A model generated the notes under the pieces. The model did no database searches. It saw only the letters and a list, made by a program, of their open reading frames with translations, and had not been told where the DNA came from. The position numbers and the translations under genes were made by a program. From Mogibacterium sp. (GTDB lineage Bacteria > Bacillota > Clostridia > Peptostreptococcales > Anaerovoracaceae), in NCBI GenBank assembly GCA_017431685.1, contig JAFRKO010000031.1, forward strand, positions 1 through 61,957: a DNA stretch of 61,957 nucleotides, given 5' to 3'. Shown here one piece after another: positions 16,365 through 24,212 of the stretch (its first letter is position 1; each line of letters begins with the position of its first letter).

Positions 16365-17302
16365 TATTTTTCCTCCCCAAATTTCCTTTTAATATATTCC
16401 GTTCTAAGCACCTGCATCAAGAGAGTTGTAGGCGCATTAGTAACATAGTCATAGCCGTGCATGGTGCCTTGCGTATCGTGAAACTCTACATCTACGCCTG
16501 CTTCCTGCAGGAGCTTGCTGTACAGGATCCCGTCGTCACGCAGCGCGTCAAACTCCGCAACCTCGATATATGCCGGTGGCAGTCCCTCCAGGCTGTCCGC
16601 CTCGACAGGTGATCTGAATTCCAGAGGTACCTCCTCAGGATGCGGATCTATGATCTTATTCACCTGTTTGGAGAGAGTCGAATTCCAGACCGGAGTATCC
16701 GTGTATTTGCGATACGACTCGCTCTCGCCCCTTCTGTCGAGGAACGGATATATGAGCAGCTGGAACAGCGGTCTGATGCCGCTTTCTCTGTCTCGCGCCA
16801 TAAGACATGATGTGACAGTCAGCGTGCCTCCTGCGCTGTCTCCGCCTATCCCTATCCTGTCCGGATCAATGCCTATCTCCTCTGCATGCTCATGCAGCCA
16901 TACCAGAGCCGCATAGCTGTCCTCCTGCGGATAAGGGAACGTATAATCCGGTCCCTGCCTGTATTTAACAAACGCTACGATGCACTCCGCGTCCTTCGCG
17001 AAGCTGACAGCGCGTCTGTAATGCGCCGAAGTAGCCTCAAATACGAAGCCGCCTCCATGGATGAAGTAGAAGCACGGCGCAGGCGTCTCTATGCCCACTG
17101 GAGTTATGATCATCAGCTCTATCATACCGTCTTTATAGCCCGGTATCTCAAGCGTTCTTATGTTCAGCGCCGGGTCATTATAAATCGACTTAGGCGCGCG
17201 GTAAATCCTGTTTGCGCGCGCAATGCCGCTTGGCGTCATGGTCGGTGTATAAAGACTCAGCGGAAAGTATTCCTTGTTGATCGGATATTTTGTTTTCTTC
17301 AT
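16364..17302 (-). CDS. Alpha/beta hydrolase, hormone-sensitive-lipase (HSL) type esterase
   Basis: A 312-residue esterase. FIHGGGFVFEAT is the oxyanion HGGG motif, IGIGGDSAGGTLTVTS contains the GDSAGG nucleophile, ALRDDGILYSKLLQEAG carries the Asp and FHDTQGTMHGYDY the His. All are in normal order and spacing for family IV (HSL) esterases, which cleave short acyl esters. No signal peptide; cytoplasmic. Translationally coupled to the nitroreductase gene. Confidence 0.88.
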   Translation of the reverse strand: MKKTKYPINKEYFPLSLYTPTMTPSGIARANRIYRAPKSIYNDPALNIRTLEIPGYKDGMIELMIITPVGIETPAPCFYFIHGGGFVFEATSAHYRRAVSFAKDAECIVAFVKYRQGPDYTFPYPQEDSYAALVWLHEHAEEIGIDPDRIGIGGDSAGGTLTVTSCLMARDRESGIRPLFQLLIYPFLDRRGESESYRKYTDTPVWNSTLSKQVNKIIDPHPEEVPLEFRSPVEADSLEGLPPAYIEVAEFDALRDDGILYSKLLQEAGVDVEFHDTQGTMHGYDYVTNAPTTLLMQVLRTEYIKRKFGEEK

Positions 17303-17320
17303 AGTCTGTTTCCCTTTTAT

Positions 17321-17335
17321 GGGGGACTGTCCCCC
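17321..17335. repeat. 15-nt perfect palindrome GGGGGACTGTCCCCC
   Basis: Arms of seven bases around a single T, in the 38-base gap between the FMN reductase stop and the HSL esterase start. It shares the ACTGT core with palindromes at 15479-15497 and 17917-17931. Confidence 0.7.
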
Positions 17336-17340
17336 TTCCT

Positions 17341-17877
17341 TTATAAGCTCTTGCCCAGCTCATATGCCTGCTGCGGATAAACGCTGCTCCTTGTCATGGA
17401 CGGAGTTCCGCATGCCCTGCCGAGCACCATTCCGCAGTCCTCAAACTGCATGTAACTGCACACCTGCTTGTAGTACGACTTAGGGATATCGAAAACGGTG
17501 TCCGTATCGTCCCATGCTACAGTCAGGAACGCAGCCTTCTTGTGCATTTCCGTCAGTTCCACTGTGTAGCTGTAGAAGCGGTCCACGCAAGCCTTGAGAG
17601 GAGCCGGCCAGTTGTAGTAGTACACAGGCATTACGAAGACGATCATGTCAGTGTTGATGATCATTGGCTTGAGCTCATTTTCATAGTCGTCCTGCAGAAC
17701 GCACATACCCGACATGCCGCAGTTGCCGCATCCGAGGCAAGGCTTGATGTTCTTTCTTATCACGTTGTATACGGTGACCTCGTGGCCTTTCTCCTCTGCT
17801 CCGCGGATGAATTCATCCGCCAGCATATTCGAGGATCCTCTGATATTACCGCTGCTTTCCAGTACAAGTATTTTCAT
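17341..17877 (-). CDS. NADPH-dependent FMN reductase / flavodoxin-family protein
   Basis: A 178-residue flavodoxin-fold protein. LESSGNIRGSSNMLADEF is the FMN phosphate loop, KPCLGCGNCGMSGMCVLQDD a Cys-rich loop typical of the iron-sulfur flavoprotein-like group (though without proof of a cluster), and VFVMPVYYYNWPAPLKACVDRFYSY the second flavin loop. It probably acts as a flavin or quinone reductase. One of three related proteins here (also 26782-27312 and 45268-45795). Confidence 0.85.
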   Translation of the reverse strand: MKILVLESSGNIRGSSNMLADEFIRGAEEKGHEVTVYNVIRKNIKPCLGCGNCGMSGMCVLQDDYENELKPMIINTDMIVFVMPVYYYNWPAPLKACVDRFYSYTVELTEMHKKAAFLTVAWDDTDTVFDIPKSYYKQVCSYMQFEDCGMVLGRACGTPSMTRSSVYPQQAYELGKSL

Positions 17878-17939
17878 GATTTTGCTCCTTCCGATTACAG
17901 AGAACGGTTAATTCGTTTAACGGTAACTGTTCCTTTTCT

Positions 17940-18599
17940 TTAGTTACTGCCTGATGATGAACCGCCGCTGCTGCCTGCTGATGAGGCGACCTCTCTGTCG
18001 TTCACCATATGCTGAAGCGTGATCAGAATCGCTACCACTTCTTCCTCATACTCCGGTTTGTAAATATCGACCGAATACTTATCGTGCAGGGAGATAGCCT
18101 TCTGGCTTACTACAGCTATGAGCTCACCGTTTTCATCTGACAAGGTGAAATTGAGCTGCATGATGTTACCGTTCAGTCTCCATCCGAGGCCTTCGATGTT
18201 TGTAATATCCTTTATGATATGCATGATCTCGTTTGACAGCACGAAGCTCTTGCCGTTTTCCATGTCCACATAGTGGATCTCGTGGAGCGTGATCAGCTTG
18301 CGCTCAATATGCGCAACGTGACTCCCGTCTTCTCTGAAGATATCTGTCTTGTCGTGTATGGACGGGAACTTGGTCTCAGAGCGGTACACCACGTTATCTG
18401 CCTCGTCCGTGATCTCGATGCGATGATGAAGCGTGAACACCTTTGAGGAAGTATAGAGGCTTTTAGCAGGCTCTCCGAATTCCTCCATATTTCTTGCATC
18501 AACTCCCTCGCCCGGGTTTTTATATCTTTGATGCTTAATACTGCAAACAATAAAGCCAAATATTACTACGACCGTAACAAGAATAATTATCGGTTCCAT
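17940..18599 (-). CDS. LURP-one-related (LOR) family protein with N-terminal membrane anchor
   Basis: A 219-residue protein. Residues 3-22 form one membrane helix (IIILVTVVVIFGFIVCSI). The body repeats the LOR/YxjI pattern of strands such as FTLHHRIEITDEADNVVYRSETKF and THVAHIERKLITLHEIHYVDM, a tubby-like beta barrel. The last 15 residues are a Ser/Gly-rich tail. AAGGAG lies six bases before the ATG. LOR proteins have a phospholipid-scramblase-like fold; in bacteria their role is unknown. It is the last gene of the 20867-17940 group. Confidence 0.65.
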   Translation of the reverse strand: MEPIIILVTVVVIFGFIVCSIKHQRYKNPGEGVDARNMEEFGEPAKSLYTSSKVFTLHHRIEITDEADNVVYRSETKFPSIHDKTDIFREDGSHVAHIERKLITLHEIHYVDMENGKSFVLSNEIMHIIKDITNIEGLGWRLNGNIMQLNFTLSDENGELIAVVSQKAISLHDKYSVDIYKPEYEEEVVAILITLQHMVNDREVASSAGSSGGSSSGSN

Positions 18600-18608
18600 T
18601 TTTTCTCC

Positions 18609-18782
18609 TTATACACCGGGTTGAATAACGCCAAAGCGCCAAAGCATGAAAATTACATCAATGATCATTACTATTATGATGAATATAGCAAGCGTCGCCT
18701 GCTTGTGGACCTTGCACCACCGAACCAGGAATAATCCCAGCAAGAGGAGCAAATTTAAAAAAATATCAGCTAATAATTCCAT
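18609..18782 (-). CDS. Small two-helix membrane protein (57 residues)
   Basis: An in-frame ORF of 57 codons: MELLADIFLNLLLLLGLFLV gives the first membrane helix, a basic RWCKVHKQA loop follows, then a second helix (TLAIFIIIVMIIDVIFMLW) and a short tail RFGVIQPGV. AAAGGA lies six bases before the ATG. The gene starts two bases before the upstream stop codon at 18785-18787 and ends ten bases before the LOR start, so it is tightly packed in an operon. No homology is claimed; coding potential rests on the ribosome site, packing and hydrophobic pattern. Confidence 0.65.
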   Translation of the reverse strand: MELLADIFLNLLLLLGLFLVRWCKVHKQATLAIFIIIVMIIDVIFMLWRFGVIQPGV

Positions 18783-18784
18783 CG

Positions 18785-20443
18785 TTATTCCTTTGCGAAT
18801 CTCGCGGTGAGAACGCGACTTGTCCCATAATCATCGAACCACTCAGCCTCACCGCTCACTTTTTCTCCGGCCTCGTCATACCAGCCTTCAAATTCATGCC
18901 CTTCGGCTGGATATGCATAGTACGACTGCTGCCATTTGCCGGTCTCTTTCCACTGTGCATTATACACCGGGTTAAACCTGAGTCCTACACATCCTTCGCC
19001 TTCTGCAGTCAACTGAAGCGGGAGCTGCTCCTCCCTCTGCGGTGCAAGCGCTTTTATGCTGCGCATAGGATTGCCGGTCGCATTCAGATGCCTGAGGAGC
19101 TGATTTGCTGTAGTATCAAGCTCCGTGATGCTGTTGTTGTGGCAGTAGAAGTATTTGAGCTTCGGACACGCGCTGAGGTCGATTTCCGTAAATTCGTTGT
19201 CGTTTATATACAGCTCGACGAGCTCCTTATTATGGCTCACATCCAGGCTGCTGAGCTTGTTTTTGCCCGCGTCTATGCCCTGGCATGCCTCGAGGTCTCT
19301 CACATCGAGAGCACTTATGGCATTGTCCTGTATGCCCAGTATCCTCAGCGAACGGTCGCCGCTCACATCGATCGCATCAACATTATTGTGGTAAATGTCC
19401 ACAAAGAGCAGATCTTTCTGGTTTGATAGATCCAGCGGACCGCACAGCCCGCATTTCCTCAGATAGATCTCAAAACTCTGAAGCGGATAAATGTCTTCGT
19501 TGAAAATGTGTATGCCGAAGCCGATCAAACTGCCATTTTGCAGCACTACTCCCGCCGGATAATCGTCTGTTTGAGCGCTGCTGTCTGAATCTTCATAACT
19601 CTTCGACTTGTCGGTAGTCGCGACCCTGCGGATTATGTGCTGATCAGCGCTGATTTTATCACGATTCGTTTTGCCTTCCGCATCCACGTAGCTGAGAAAG
19701 CTGTCGATGCCTTCAAGGCTGAGCGGTCTGTAGCAGTCTGCGCCGAAGAACACCTCATGGAAGAATCTGCGTGTATTCTCGGCTCCGAGTGCTTCCGTAA
19801 ACAGGTCCGTGGAGACCCCGCCTTCGTCGATGAGCCTGTCGGCGTATTCCCGATTCTTCTGCCACTTGGTCTTCAGGTCATCAGCCCCAAGGAGCGGTGA
19901 TGCCTGCTCCATGTCAACGAACAGCTTAAGAAACGCCAGAAAGTGCTGGATCGCCAGCTCGTCCTGGCTCTCATCAGGAGCCTTCGCATGGCACACCGGA
20001 CGGATGTCGTCATACCATGAAGGTCTTGTCGGGAAGTCCTGCATGTCTGTCATTTCTGCTCCGAACGCCCTGAAGCTTTCGATTCCTGCGTCAAATATAC
20101 TGTCGTGAACTACTGACAGATCATATATCTCAAGCAGAAAGAACCTCTTCTCTCCCGAGTAAACATAGTCTGTCGAAAAGAGCGGCAGGTTCTTGAAATA
20201 AGGCATTATTACAAACGAGCTGAGCTGGTTCTGCTCGGCCTCGGTGACTGTCATCGCAAGCAGATTGCCGACGCCTTTAATGTCGAAACGCCTTGCGTGG
20301 TGCGGCCGCCCGCCGATCACAGGGTTTGCGAGCACAGCATCTACAGGCTGTTCCTCGACTTCATAGTATTTGCGCAGAAGCGCCAGACCAGCATCCAGCC
20401 TGTCATTTATCAGTTTAACGTTCTTATCCAGTTTATTATTCAT
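18785..20443 (-). CDS. Bilin-reductase-like domain fused to leucine-rich repeats and an InlB-type repeat
   Basis: About 552 residues from MNNKLDKNVKL at 20443 (GGA five bases upstream). The N-terminal 260 residues follow the layout of ferredoxin-dependent bilin reductases: FVIMPYFKNLPLFSTDYVYSG, then LLEIYDL, RPSWYDDIRPV, and near the end LFTEALGAENTRRFFHEVFFG, like the FGxxWTxxYIxxVLF end of that family. Residues of about 355-480 are leucine-rich repeats (LYINDNEFTEIDLSACPKLKYFY). The end (YYAYPAEGHEFEGWYDEAGEKVSG) is an InlB B-repeat-like unit. No signal peptide is seen. The bilin-reductase reading is by eye only; catalytic residues were not confirmed. Confidence 0.5.
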   Translation of the reverse strand: MNNKLDKNVKLINDRLDAGLALLRKYYEVEEQPVDAVLANPVIGGRPHHARRFDIKGVGNLLAMTVTEAEQNQLSSFVIMPYFKNLPLFSTDYVYSGEKRFFLLEIYDLSVVHDSIFDAGIESFRAFGAEMTDMQDFPTRPSWYDDIRPVCHAKAPDESQDELAIQHFLAFLKLFVDMEQASPLLGADDLKTKWQKNREYADRLIDEGGVSTDLFTEALGAENTRRFFHEVFFGADCYRPLSLEGIDSFLSYVDAEGKTNRDKISADQHIIRRVATTDKSKSYEDSDSSAQTDDYPAGVVLQNGSLIGFGIHIFNEDIYPLQSFEIYLRKCGLCGPLDLSNQKDLLFVDIYHNNVDAIDVSGDRSLRILGIQDNAISALDVRDLEACQGIDAGKNKLSSLDVSHNKELVELYINDNEFTEIDLSACPKLKYFYCHNNSITELDTTANQLLRHLNATGNPMRSIKALAPQREEQLPLQLTAEGEGCVGLRFNPVYNAQWKETGKWQQSYYAYPAEGHEFEGWYDEAGEKVSGEAEWFDDYGTSRVLTARFAKE

Positions 20444-20468
20444 AGCTTCCGTTCGAAATCTGACAACA

Positions 20469-20867
20469 TCACTCCACATCAAATACCGCAATGTATTCTA
20501 CATTCTCAGTGACTTCAACGGTGATATCCGGATCCTCCGAAAAGTCCGCACCATCTTTTGTCCACTTTATGAACTTCCATCCGTCATCAGGCTTTGCCTT
20601 GATAACATATGTACCTGGTTCGGTGAGATTTACCACGGTCGACTGATTCGGGAAATCTTCGTCGAATTCAACGTCCTCTCCCTCCAGACCGTAAGCAATG
20701 ATACCCATTCCTTCAGTGTTGATCATCAGAGTTGCAATTACTTCATAGGACTCCTCCGCAGCATCGCTTACCTCAGCGGAATCGATGCCTGCGTTCTGTG
20801 AGCTACTGCACGCCGCAAGTCCCATAACCAGGATCGCCACTAATAGCAAATAAAACAGCTTTTTCAT
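20469..20867 (-). CDS. Lipoprotein with a bacterial-repeat (InlB-like) domain
   Basis: A 132-residue lipoprotein: MKKLFYLLLVAILVMGLAAC is a signal ending in the lipobox LAAC (Cys20). After a short acidic linker, residues of about 90-130 (TYVIKAKPDDGWKFIKWTKDGADF...VEYIAVFDVE) form one bacterial-repeat/InlB-like unit, the same type as the C-terminus of the next gene. It would be anchored to the outer face of the membrane. It heads the 20867-17940 group, 26 bases before the bilin-reductase-like gene. Confidence 0.75.
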   Translation of the reverse strand: MKKLFYLLLVAILVMGLAACSSSQNAGIDSAEVSDAAEESYEVIATLMINTEGMGIIAYGLEGEDVEFDEDFPNQSTVVNLTEPGTYVIKAKPDDGWKFIKWTKDGADFSEDPDITVEVTENVEYIAVFDVE

Positions 20868-20883
20868 TTCCTCTCCTTTTCCA

Positions 20884-21450
20884 TCAACGTATCAGCCCTG
20901 ACCCTGTTTTCCCAAAACTTTTAATGATCCTTGCTGTCAGGCCCCAGATGCCATGGCCATCGTATTCGTAATAATATGTCCGGCCGGTCTTTCGATAATT
21001 GCCATAGTGCGACAGATATCCGAGGAGTTTTTCAGGAAGCTCCTCATCAGATGTCGAAGCAAGATCATAGTATGACGGAGGATTCTCATCCAGCCATTCC
21101 GCAGGAAGCAGAAACACTTCCGCTACTTCGTCTTTCGAAAGCTCGAGGCTTTCTATATCTTTTATATACAGCCTGGCAGAGACTGGATGCACCGTTCTGC
21201 CGTCGCCCATTATGAGCGGTTCCAGCTCAGAAATCACCTCAATGGCGCCCGGCCCGATCCCCAGCTCCTCGCATGTTTCCCTTACCGCAGCCACAACAGC
21301 AGACTCGCCCGGTTCAGCTCTGCCTCCGGGGAAGCACACTTCACCCGGCTGCTTTACAAACTGAGAACGCACTTCAAAAAGAAGCGCGTTTTCGGAATCC
21401 ATCTCAACCCACGGAATCAGTATTGCATATTTTGTAGTATTCTTTATCAT
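20884..21450 (-). CDS. CoA-pyrophosphatase-type NUDIX hydrolase
   Basis: A 188-residue NUDIX protein. QPGEVCFPGGRAEPGESAVVAAVRETCEELGI combines the UPF0035/NuCoA motif (PGEVCFPGG) with the NUDIX box (GGxxExGExxxxAAxRExxEELG). The family cleaves CoA and its derivatives to 3',5'-ADP and phosphopantetheine. LNDEFLPAEW-type binding regions follow. Cytoplasmic, normal length. Confidence 0.85.
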   Translation of the reverse strand: MIKNTTKYAILIPWVEMDSENALLFEVRSQFVKQPGEVCFPGGRAEPGESAVVAAVRETCEELGIGPGAIEVISELEPLIMGDGRTVHPVSARLYIKDIESLELSKDEVAEVFLLPAEWLDENPPSYYDLASTSDEELPEKLLGYLSHYGNYRKTGRTYYYEYDGHGIWGLTARIIKSFGKTGSGLIR

Positions 21451-21490
21451 CGTCTGCCTTGTCCGGATTGGTCCCGTAAGTGTTGATCCT

Positions 21491-21787
21491 TTATTTTCCG
21501 ACCTTTTTGCCGTTCAGGATGACAACATTGATTGGCTCAACTTCGATCTTCTCCCAGACATGATTGATTACGTAAGGCTCGTTGCTGAGGTATTCATCGA
21601 CTCCAGACTCGTCTTCGAAGTCAAGCACGAGCACAGATCCTTTCAGCTTGCCCTCTTCGTCGGTGAGACCGCCTGCGCATACCACATGCTCGCCAAGTTT
21701 TGCCATGCCCTCGAGATGCTGCGGACGCACCTCCATACGCTTATCCAGCATGTTCGCTCCATCATAAGCTTTGATAATGAATTGCAT
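21491..21787 (-). CDS. YciI-family protein
   Basis: A 98-residue protein starting MQFIIKAYDGANMLDKRMEVRPQHLEGM, with HxxxL and LKGSVLVLDFEDESGVDEYLSNEPYV, the dimeric ferredoxin-like YciI fold whose His-Asp dyad is here H24 and an Asp in the second half. Function is mostly unknown; some relatives are dehalogenases or small-molecule binders. It follows the DUF3877 gene by 19 bases. Confidence 0.82.
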   Translation of the reverse strand: MQFIIKAYDGANMLDKRMEVRPQHLEGMAKLGEHVVCAGGLTDEEGKLKGSVLVLDFEDESGVDEYLSNEPYVINHVWEKIEVEPINVVILNGKKVGK

Positions 21788-21806
21788 ATCGCACCTCTCT
21801 TTTATC

Positions 21807-22343
21807 TCATAGTCTATCTTTCAGTTCTGACATTATCATCCTATGGTAAGTTATGTGCCCCATCTCGTCAGCAAGGCAGTACACGAAAGGATCCGGCTGA
21901 CCGTCCTCGAAATATACGAGCATGTCGAACTCATCGCTGTCTGCCGGCTCCGCATGGACTTTGTCGGAGTACCTGCGGAACACATCGACCACCTGTTCCA
22001 TAGTCGTCCCGTGATTCTCAAGCGTGTCGATGAGCTCCACGAGGAACGGCTCCTCAGGAACGTTGTCGCGCACATAAATGGAAGCCTGCGGATCCATGTG
22101 CAGGCAGAACCTCTCGCCTTTGTGGGTAGCCTTGCCGGGACCCAATCTATCTTTGGTGTAATCAAAGAAGCCTTTGAGGATCTCCTCCATTCCGTCGATG
22201 TCACAATCCGTGCCCATCAAATGGTTGAGAGCGCTCAAAGGGTAATACAGCCATCTGCTGTTGTCGCTGAAGCCCAGCTTTATGTGCTGCTCCTTGATCA
22301 CATAGTAAATATTCTTTTCTAATTCGTCGTAGTTCGGTTTCAT
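21807..22343 (-). CDS. DUF3877 family protein
   Basis: About 178 residues from MKPNYDELEKNIYYVIKEQHIKLGFSDNSRWLYYPLSALNHLMG at 22343, which matches DUF3877, a Firmicute family of unknown function. The start is two bases past the stop of the upstream membrane-protein gene, and an earlier in-frame ATG is buried in that gene. The protein is acidic, soluble and probably helical. No catalytic motif is seen. Confidence 0.7.
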   Translation of the reverse strand: MKPNYDELEKNIYYVIKEQHIKLGFSDNSRWLYYPLSALNHLMGTDCDIDGMEEILKGFFDYTKDRLGPGKATHKGERFCLHMDPQASIYVRDNVPEEPFLVELIDTLENHGTTMEQVVDVFRRYSDKVHAEPADSDEFDMLVYFEDGQPDPFVYCLADEMGHITYHRMIMSELKDRL

Positions 22344-22344
22344 G

Positions 22345-22791
22345 TTACTTAATATATTTTCCTGCTTCCGGATACTCTGAAAGCAATTCTTCGACAGAAT
22401 TATATCTATCGAAGTCATACCGTTTAACTATCAGATAACGTGCAATATTCCGGCAAAAATTGCTGCCCATAAGGAAGATGAGCAAGAAGTAGGCGTCATT
22501 TGCAGTCCAGAAATCCGGGTACATAAAAATAATAACAACTCCGCCCAGAAAGAAAGCCACCCATAGCAATATTTGCCATAGTGGAGTTTTCCATCTCCTT
22601 CTCCACCTTTTATCGGTATCCTTGAAAACAAACGACAACCCCAATTCCAGAACAAATATGACCAAAAGAAGCCATAACAGCGGAAATAGTGTTTTTGCTG
22701 TATCAAAATGGTGTATCGTAATTATTACTAAAAACGTAATTATTTCAATTGTGCCTATAACGATCGATGCTCTAAGCTGTTTTTTATACAT
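22345..22791 (-). CDS. Four-helix membrane protein, unknown
   Basis: A 148-residue protein with about four membrane helices (ASIVIGTIEIITFLVIITI, TLFPLLWLLLVIFVLELGLSFVF, PLWQILLWVAFFLGGVVIIFM, DAYFLLIFLMGSNFCRNIA), a basic DKRWRRRWK loop, and a soluble C-terminal tail. No family recognised. It shares a close junction with the DUF3877 gene. Confidence 0.55.
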   Translation of the reverse strand: MYKKQLRASIVIGTIEIITFLVIITIHHFDTAKTLFPLLWLLLVIFVLELGLSFVFKDTDKRWRRRWKTPLWQILLWVAFFLGGVVIIFMYPDFWTANDAYFLLIFLMGSNFCRNIARYLIVKRYDFDRYNSVEELLSEYPEAGKYIK

Positions 22792-22814
22792 TCTGCCATT
22801 ACCTGATATGCCTG

Positions 22815-23279
22815 TTATAGTTTCTTCACGAAGTCCCTGATCTCGACTCCGCAGTCGTGGTTCTTTGTCTGCAGCGACAGGTATCCTTTCGGCCTTACTG
22901 CGCTGTAAGCGTAAGCTTTAGCGATCGGTATGCCGTAATCTGCCCTTGACATGTGAGTCACTACCAGATACAGGTCGCCCCTGAACTTGCTGCTGTACTG
23001 CTTGAGAAATGCCTTGCCGACGACGCATGTTGATTCTGCCCACACAGGCATGGCGACTATGACTCTGTCGTACTTATCCCATTCAGGCTCGCCGCCGATG
23101 ACCTCCACCGCAGGCAGCTTTCCATAAGAATCGAGGCAGCTCGAGATGTATCCCTTTACACCGCTGCGGTCCTTTCCGTCAGTGTACTCGAAAAGATCAG
23201 CATCAAGCATTTTTGCCATTCTTTCCATTACTGATCTGGTCCTGCCGGTCCGGCTGTAATAGAGGCAAACAGTTTTCAT
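22815..23279 (-). CDS. Flavodoxin
   Basis: A 154-residue flavodoxin. YYSRTGRTRSVMERMA is the FMN phosphate loop; IVAMPVWAESTCVVGKAFL is the W-containing flavin loop. It is longer and more basic than the 681-1148 protein, and the C-terminal NHDCGVEIRDFVKKL holds a conserved-looking Cys. Electron carrier or small reductase, partner unknown. Confidence 0.8.
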   Translation of the reverse strand: MKTVCLYYSRTGRTRSVMERMAKMLDADLFEYTDGKDRSGVKGYISSCLDSYGKLPAVEVIGGEPEWDKYDRVIVAMPVWAESTCVVGKAFLKQYSSKFRGDLYLVVTHMSRADYGIPIAKAYAYSAVRPKGYLSLQTKNHDCGVEIRDFVKKL

Positions 23280-23291
23280 AATAGTTACTCC

Positions 23292-23537
23292 TTATAGCTC
23301 ACGCAAAACAAGTACCGTAGTCCCGAGGTTGTCGCCCGGCTGGACGCGCAGCACCTTAGGATGATACCTGTACTCATCGATTATCATGTTTTTGAGGCTG
23401 GTGCCGTGGTTATATCCGTGGACCAGCCTTATCTGATAAGTGCCGGAATCAGCGGATTTCAACGCTTTGTCGATAGCTATTATCGCCTCATCACGGAACA
23501 TTCCGTGGAGATCTATGTCTATGATCGGTTTCCCCAT
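23292..23537 (-). CDS. Small MutS-related (Smr) domain protein
   Basis: An 81-residue stand-alone Smr domain: IDIDLHGMFRDEAIIAID carries the LDLHG motif and IRLVHGYNHGTSLKNMI carries the HGxGxGxLK-type motif (here HGYNHGTSLK). Smr domains nick or cleave DNA or RNA, for example at stalled ribosomes in larger proteins. As a single domain its role is open. It precedes the flavodoxin gene by 12 bases. Confidence 0.8.
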   Translation of the reverse strand: MGKPIIDIDLHGMFRDEAIIAIDKALKSADSGTYQIRLVHGYNHGTSLKNMIIDEYRYHPKVLRVQPGDNLGTTVLVLREL

Positions 23538-23585
23538 TTATTTACCAATATATTTTTATGGTTCTTCGCTGGCTTCAGTCTGTTT

Positions 23586-24194
23586 TCAGGCAGTCTCCAG
23601 CTTGTAAAGCACGAATCCGCCCTTGTTATTGTACCCTGTATCCCACATTGTCCTGAGGTCGAACCACTGATAACCGCTGTATGTAACGGTTTTGACCATC
23701 ATCGTGCCGTCTTTCTCTTCGTAGCCGTTTATCAGGAACCAGTGCCACACGTAATCCTTCAGCGAACGTTCCTTATGATTCAATATGAGTGTCGGAATCG
23801 GACACCCTTCATTTATCTGTTTCTTTACTGTGGCTGCGGCCTTCTCATACGTCTCGCTGCCGTCCAGTGTATCCATGCTGATGCAGGTCACGCCCCTGTC
23901 GCTCAGGTATTTCGAATACCCTTCTGTATAGATACTCAGCTTGTCAATTCCCGACAGTCTGGGCCACAGATACTTCTCCATCATGTGCGCAAAATCCACA
24001 TAATCGCCCTTAGACAGGTTTTCCGGGTCGAATGGATAAATACCCTCAACGCCTTTGTGGATCGCAAAATACAGGCTGCTGTCGCAGGCGGTCTCAGCCC
24101 CGCAGCCGCCCAGACGCATCATGAAAGTACGGAACCAGTCCTGATTGCCTCCGTATGAGCTCCCTATCATGAAATGCTCAAGCTCGCGCCGCAT
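23586..24194 (-). CDS. C39-like papain-fold protein
   Basis: A 202-residue protein. GGNQDWFRTFMMRLGGCGAETAC places a Gln and a Cys as in C39-like peptidases (QxxxxxC-G-type), and a later WHWFLINGYEEKDGTMMVKTVTYSG places a His and Asn region. No signal peptide, so it is likely cytoplasmic. GGAGA lies about nine bases upstream of the ATG. The family includes peptidases and peptide-processing proteins; the substrate is not known. The call is tentative. Confidence 0.45.
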   Translation of the reverse strand: MRRELEHFMIGSSYGGNQDWFRTFMMRLGGCGAETACDSSLYFAIHKGVEGIYPFDPENLSKGDYVDFAHMMEKYLWPRLSGIDKLSIYTEGYSKYLSDRGVTCISMDTLDGSETYEKAAATVKKQINEGCPIPTLILNHKERSLKDYVWHWFLINGYEEKDGTMMVKTVTYSGYQWFDLRTMWDTGYNNKGGFVLYKLETA

Positions 24195-24212
24195 CGATCG
24201 TTCTCTCCCGAG

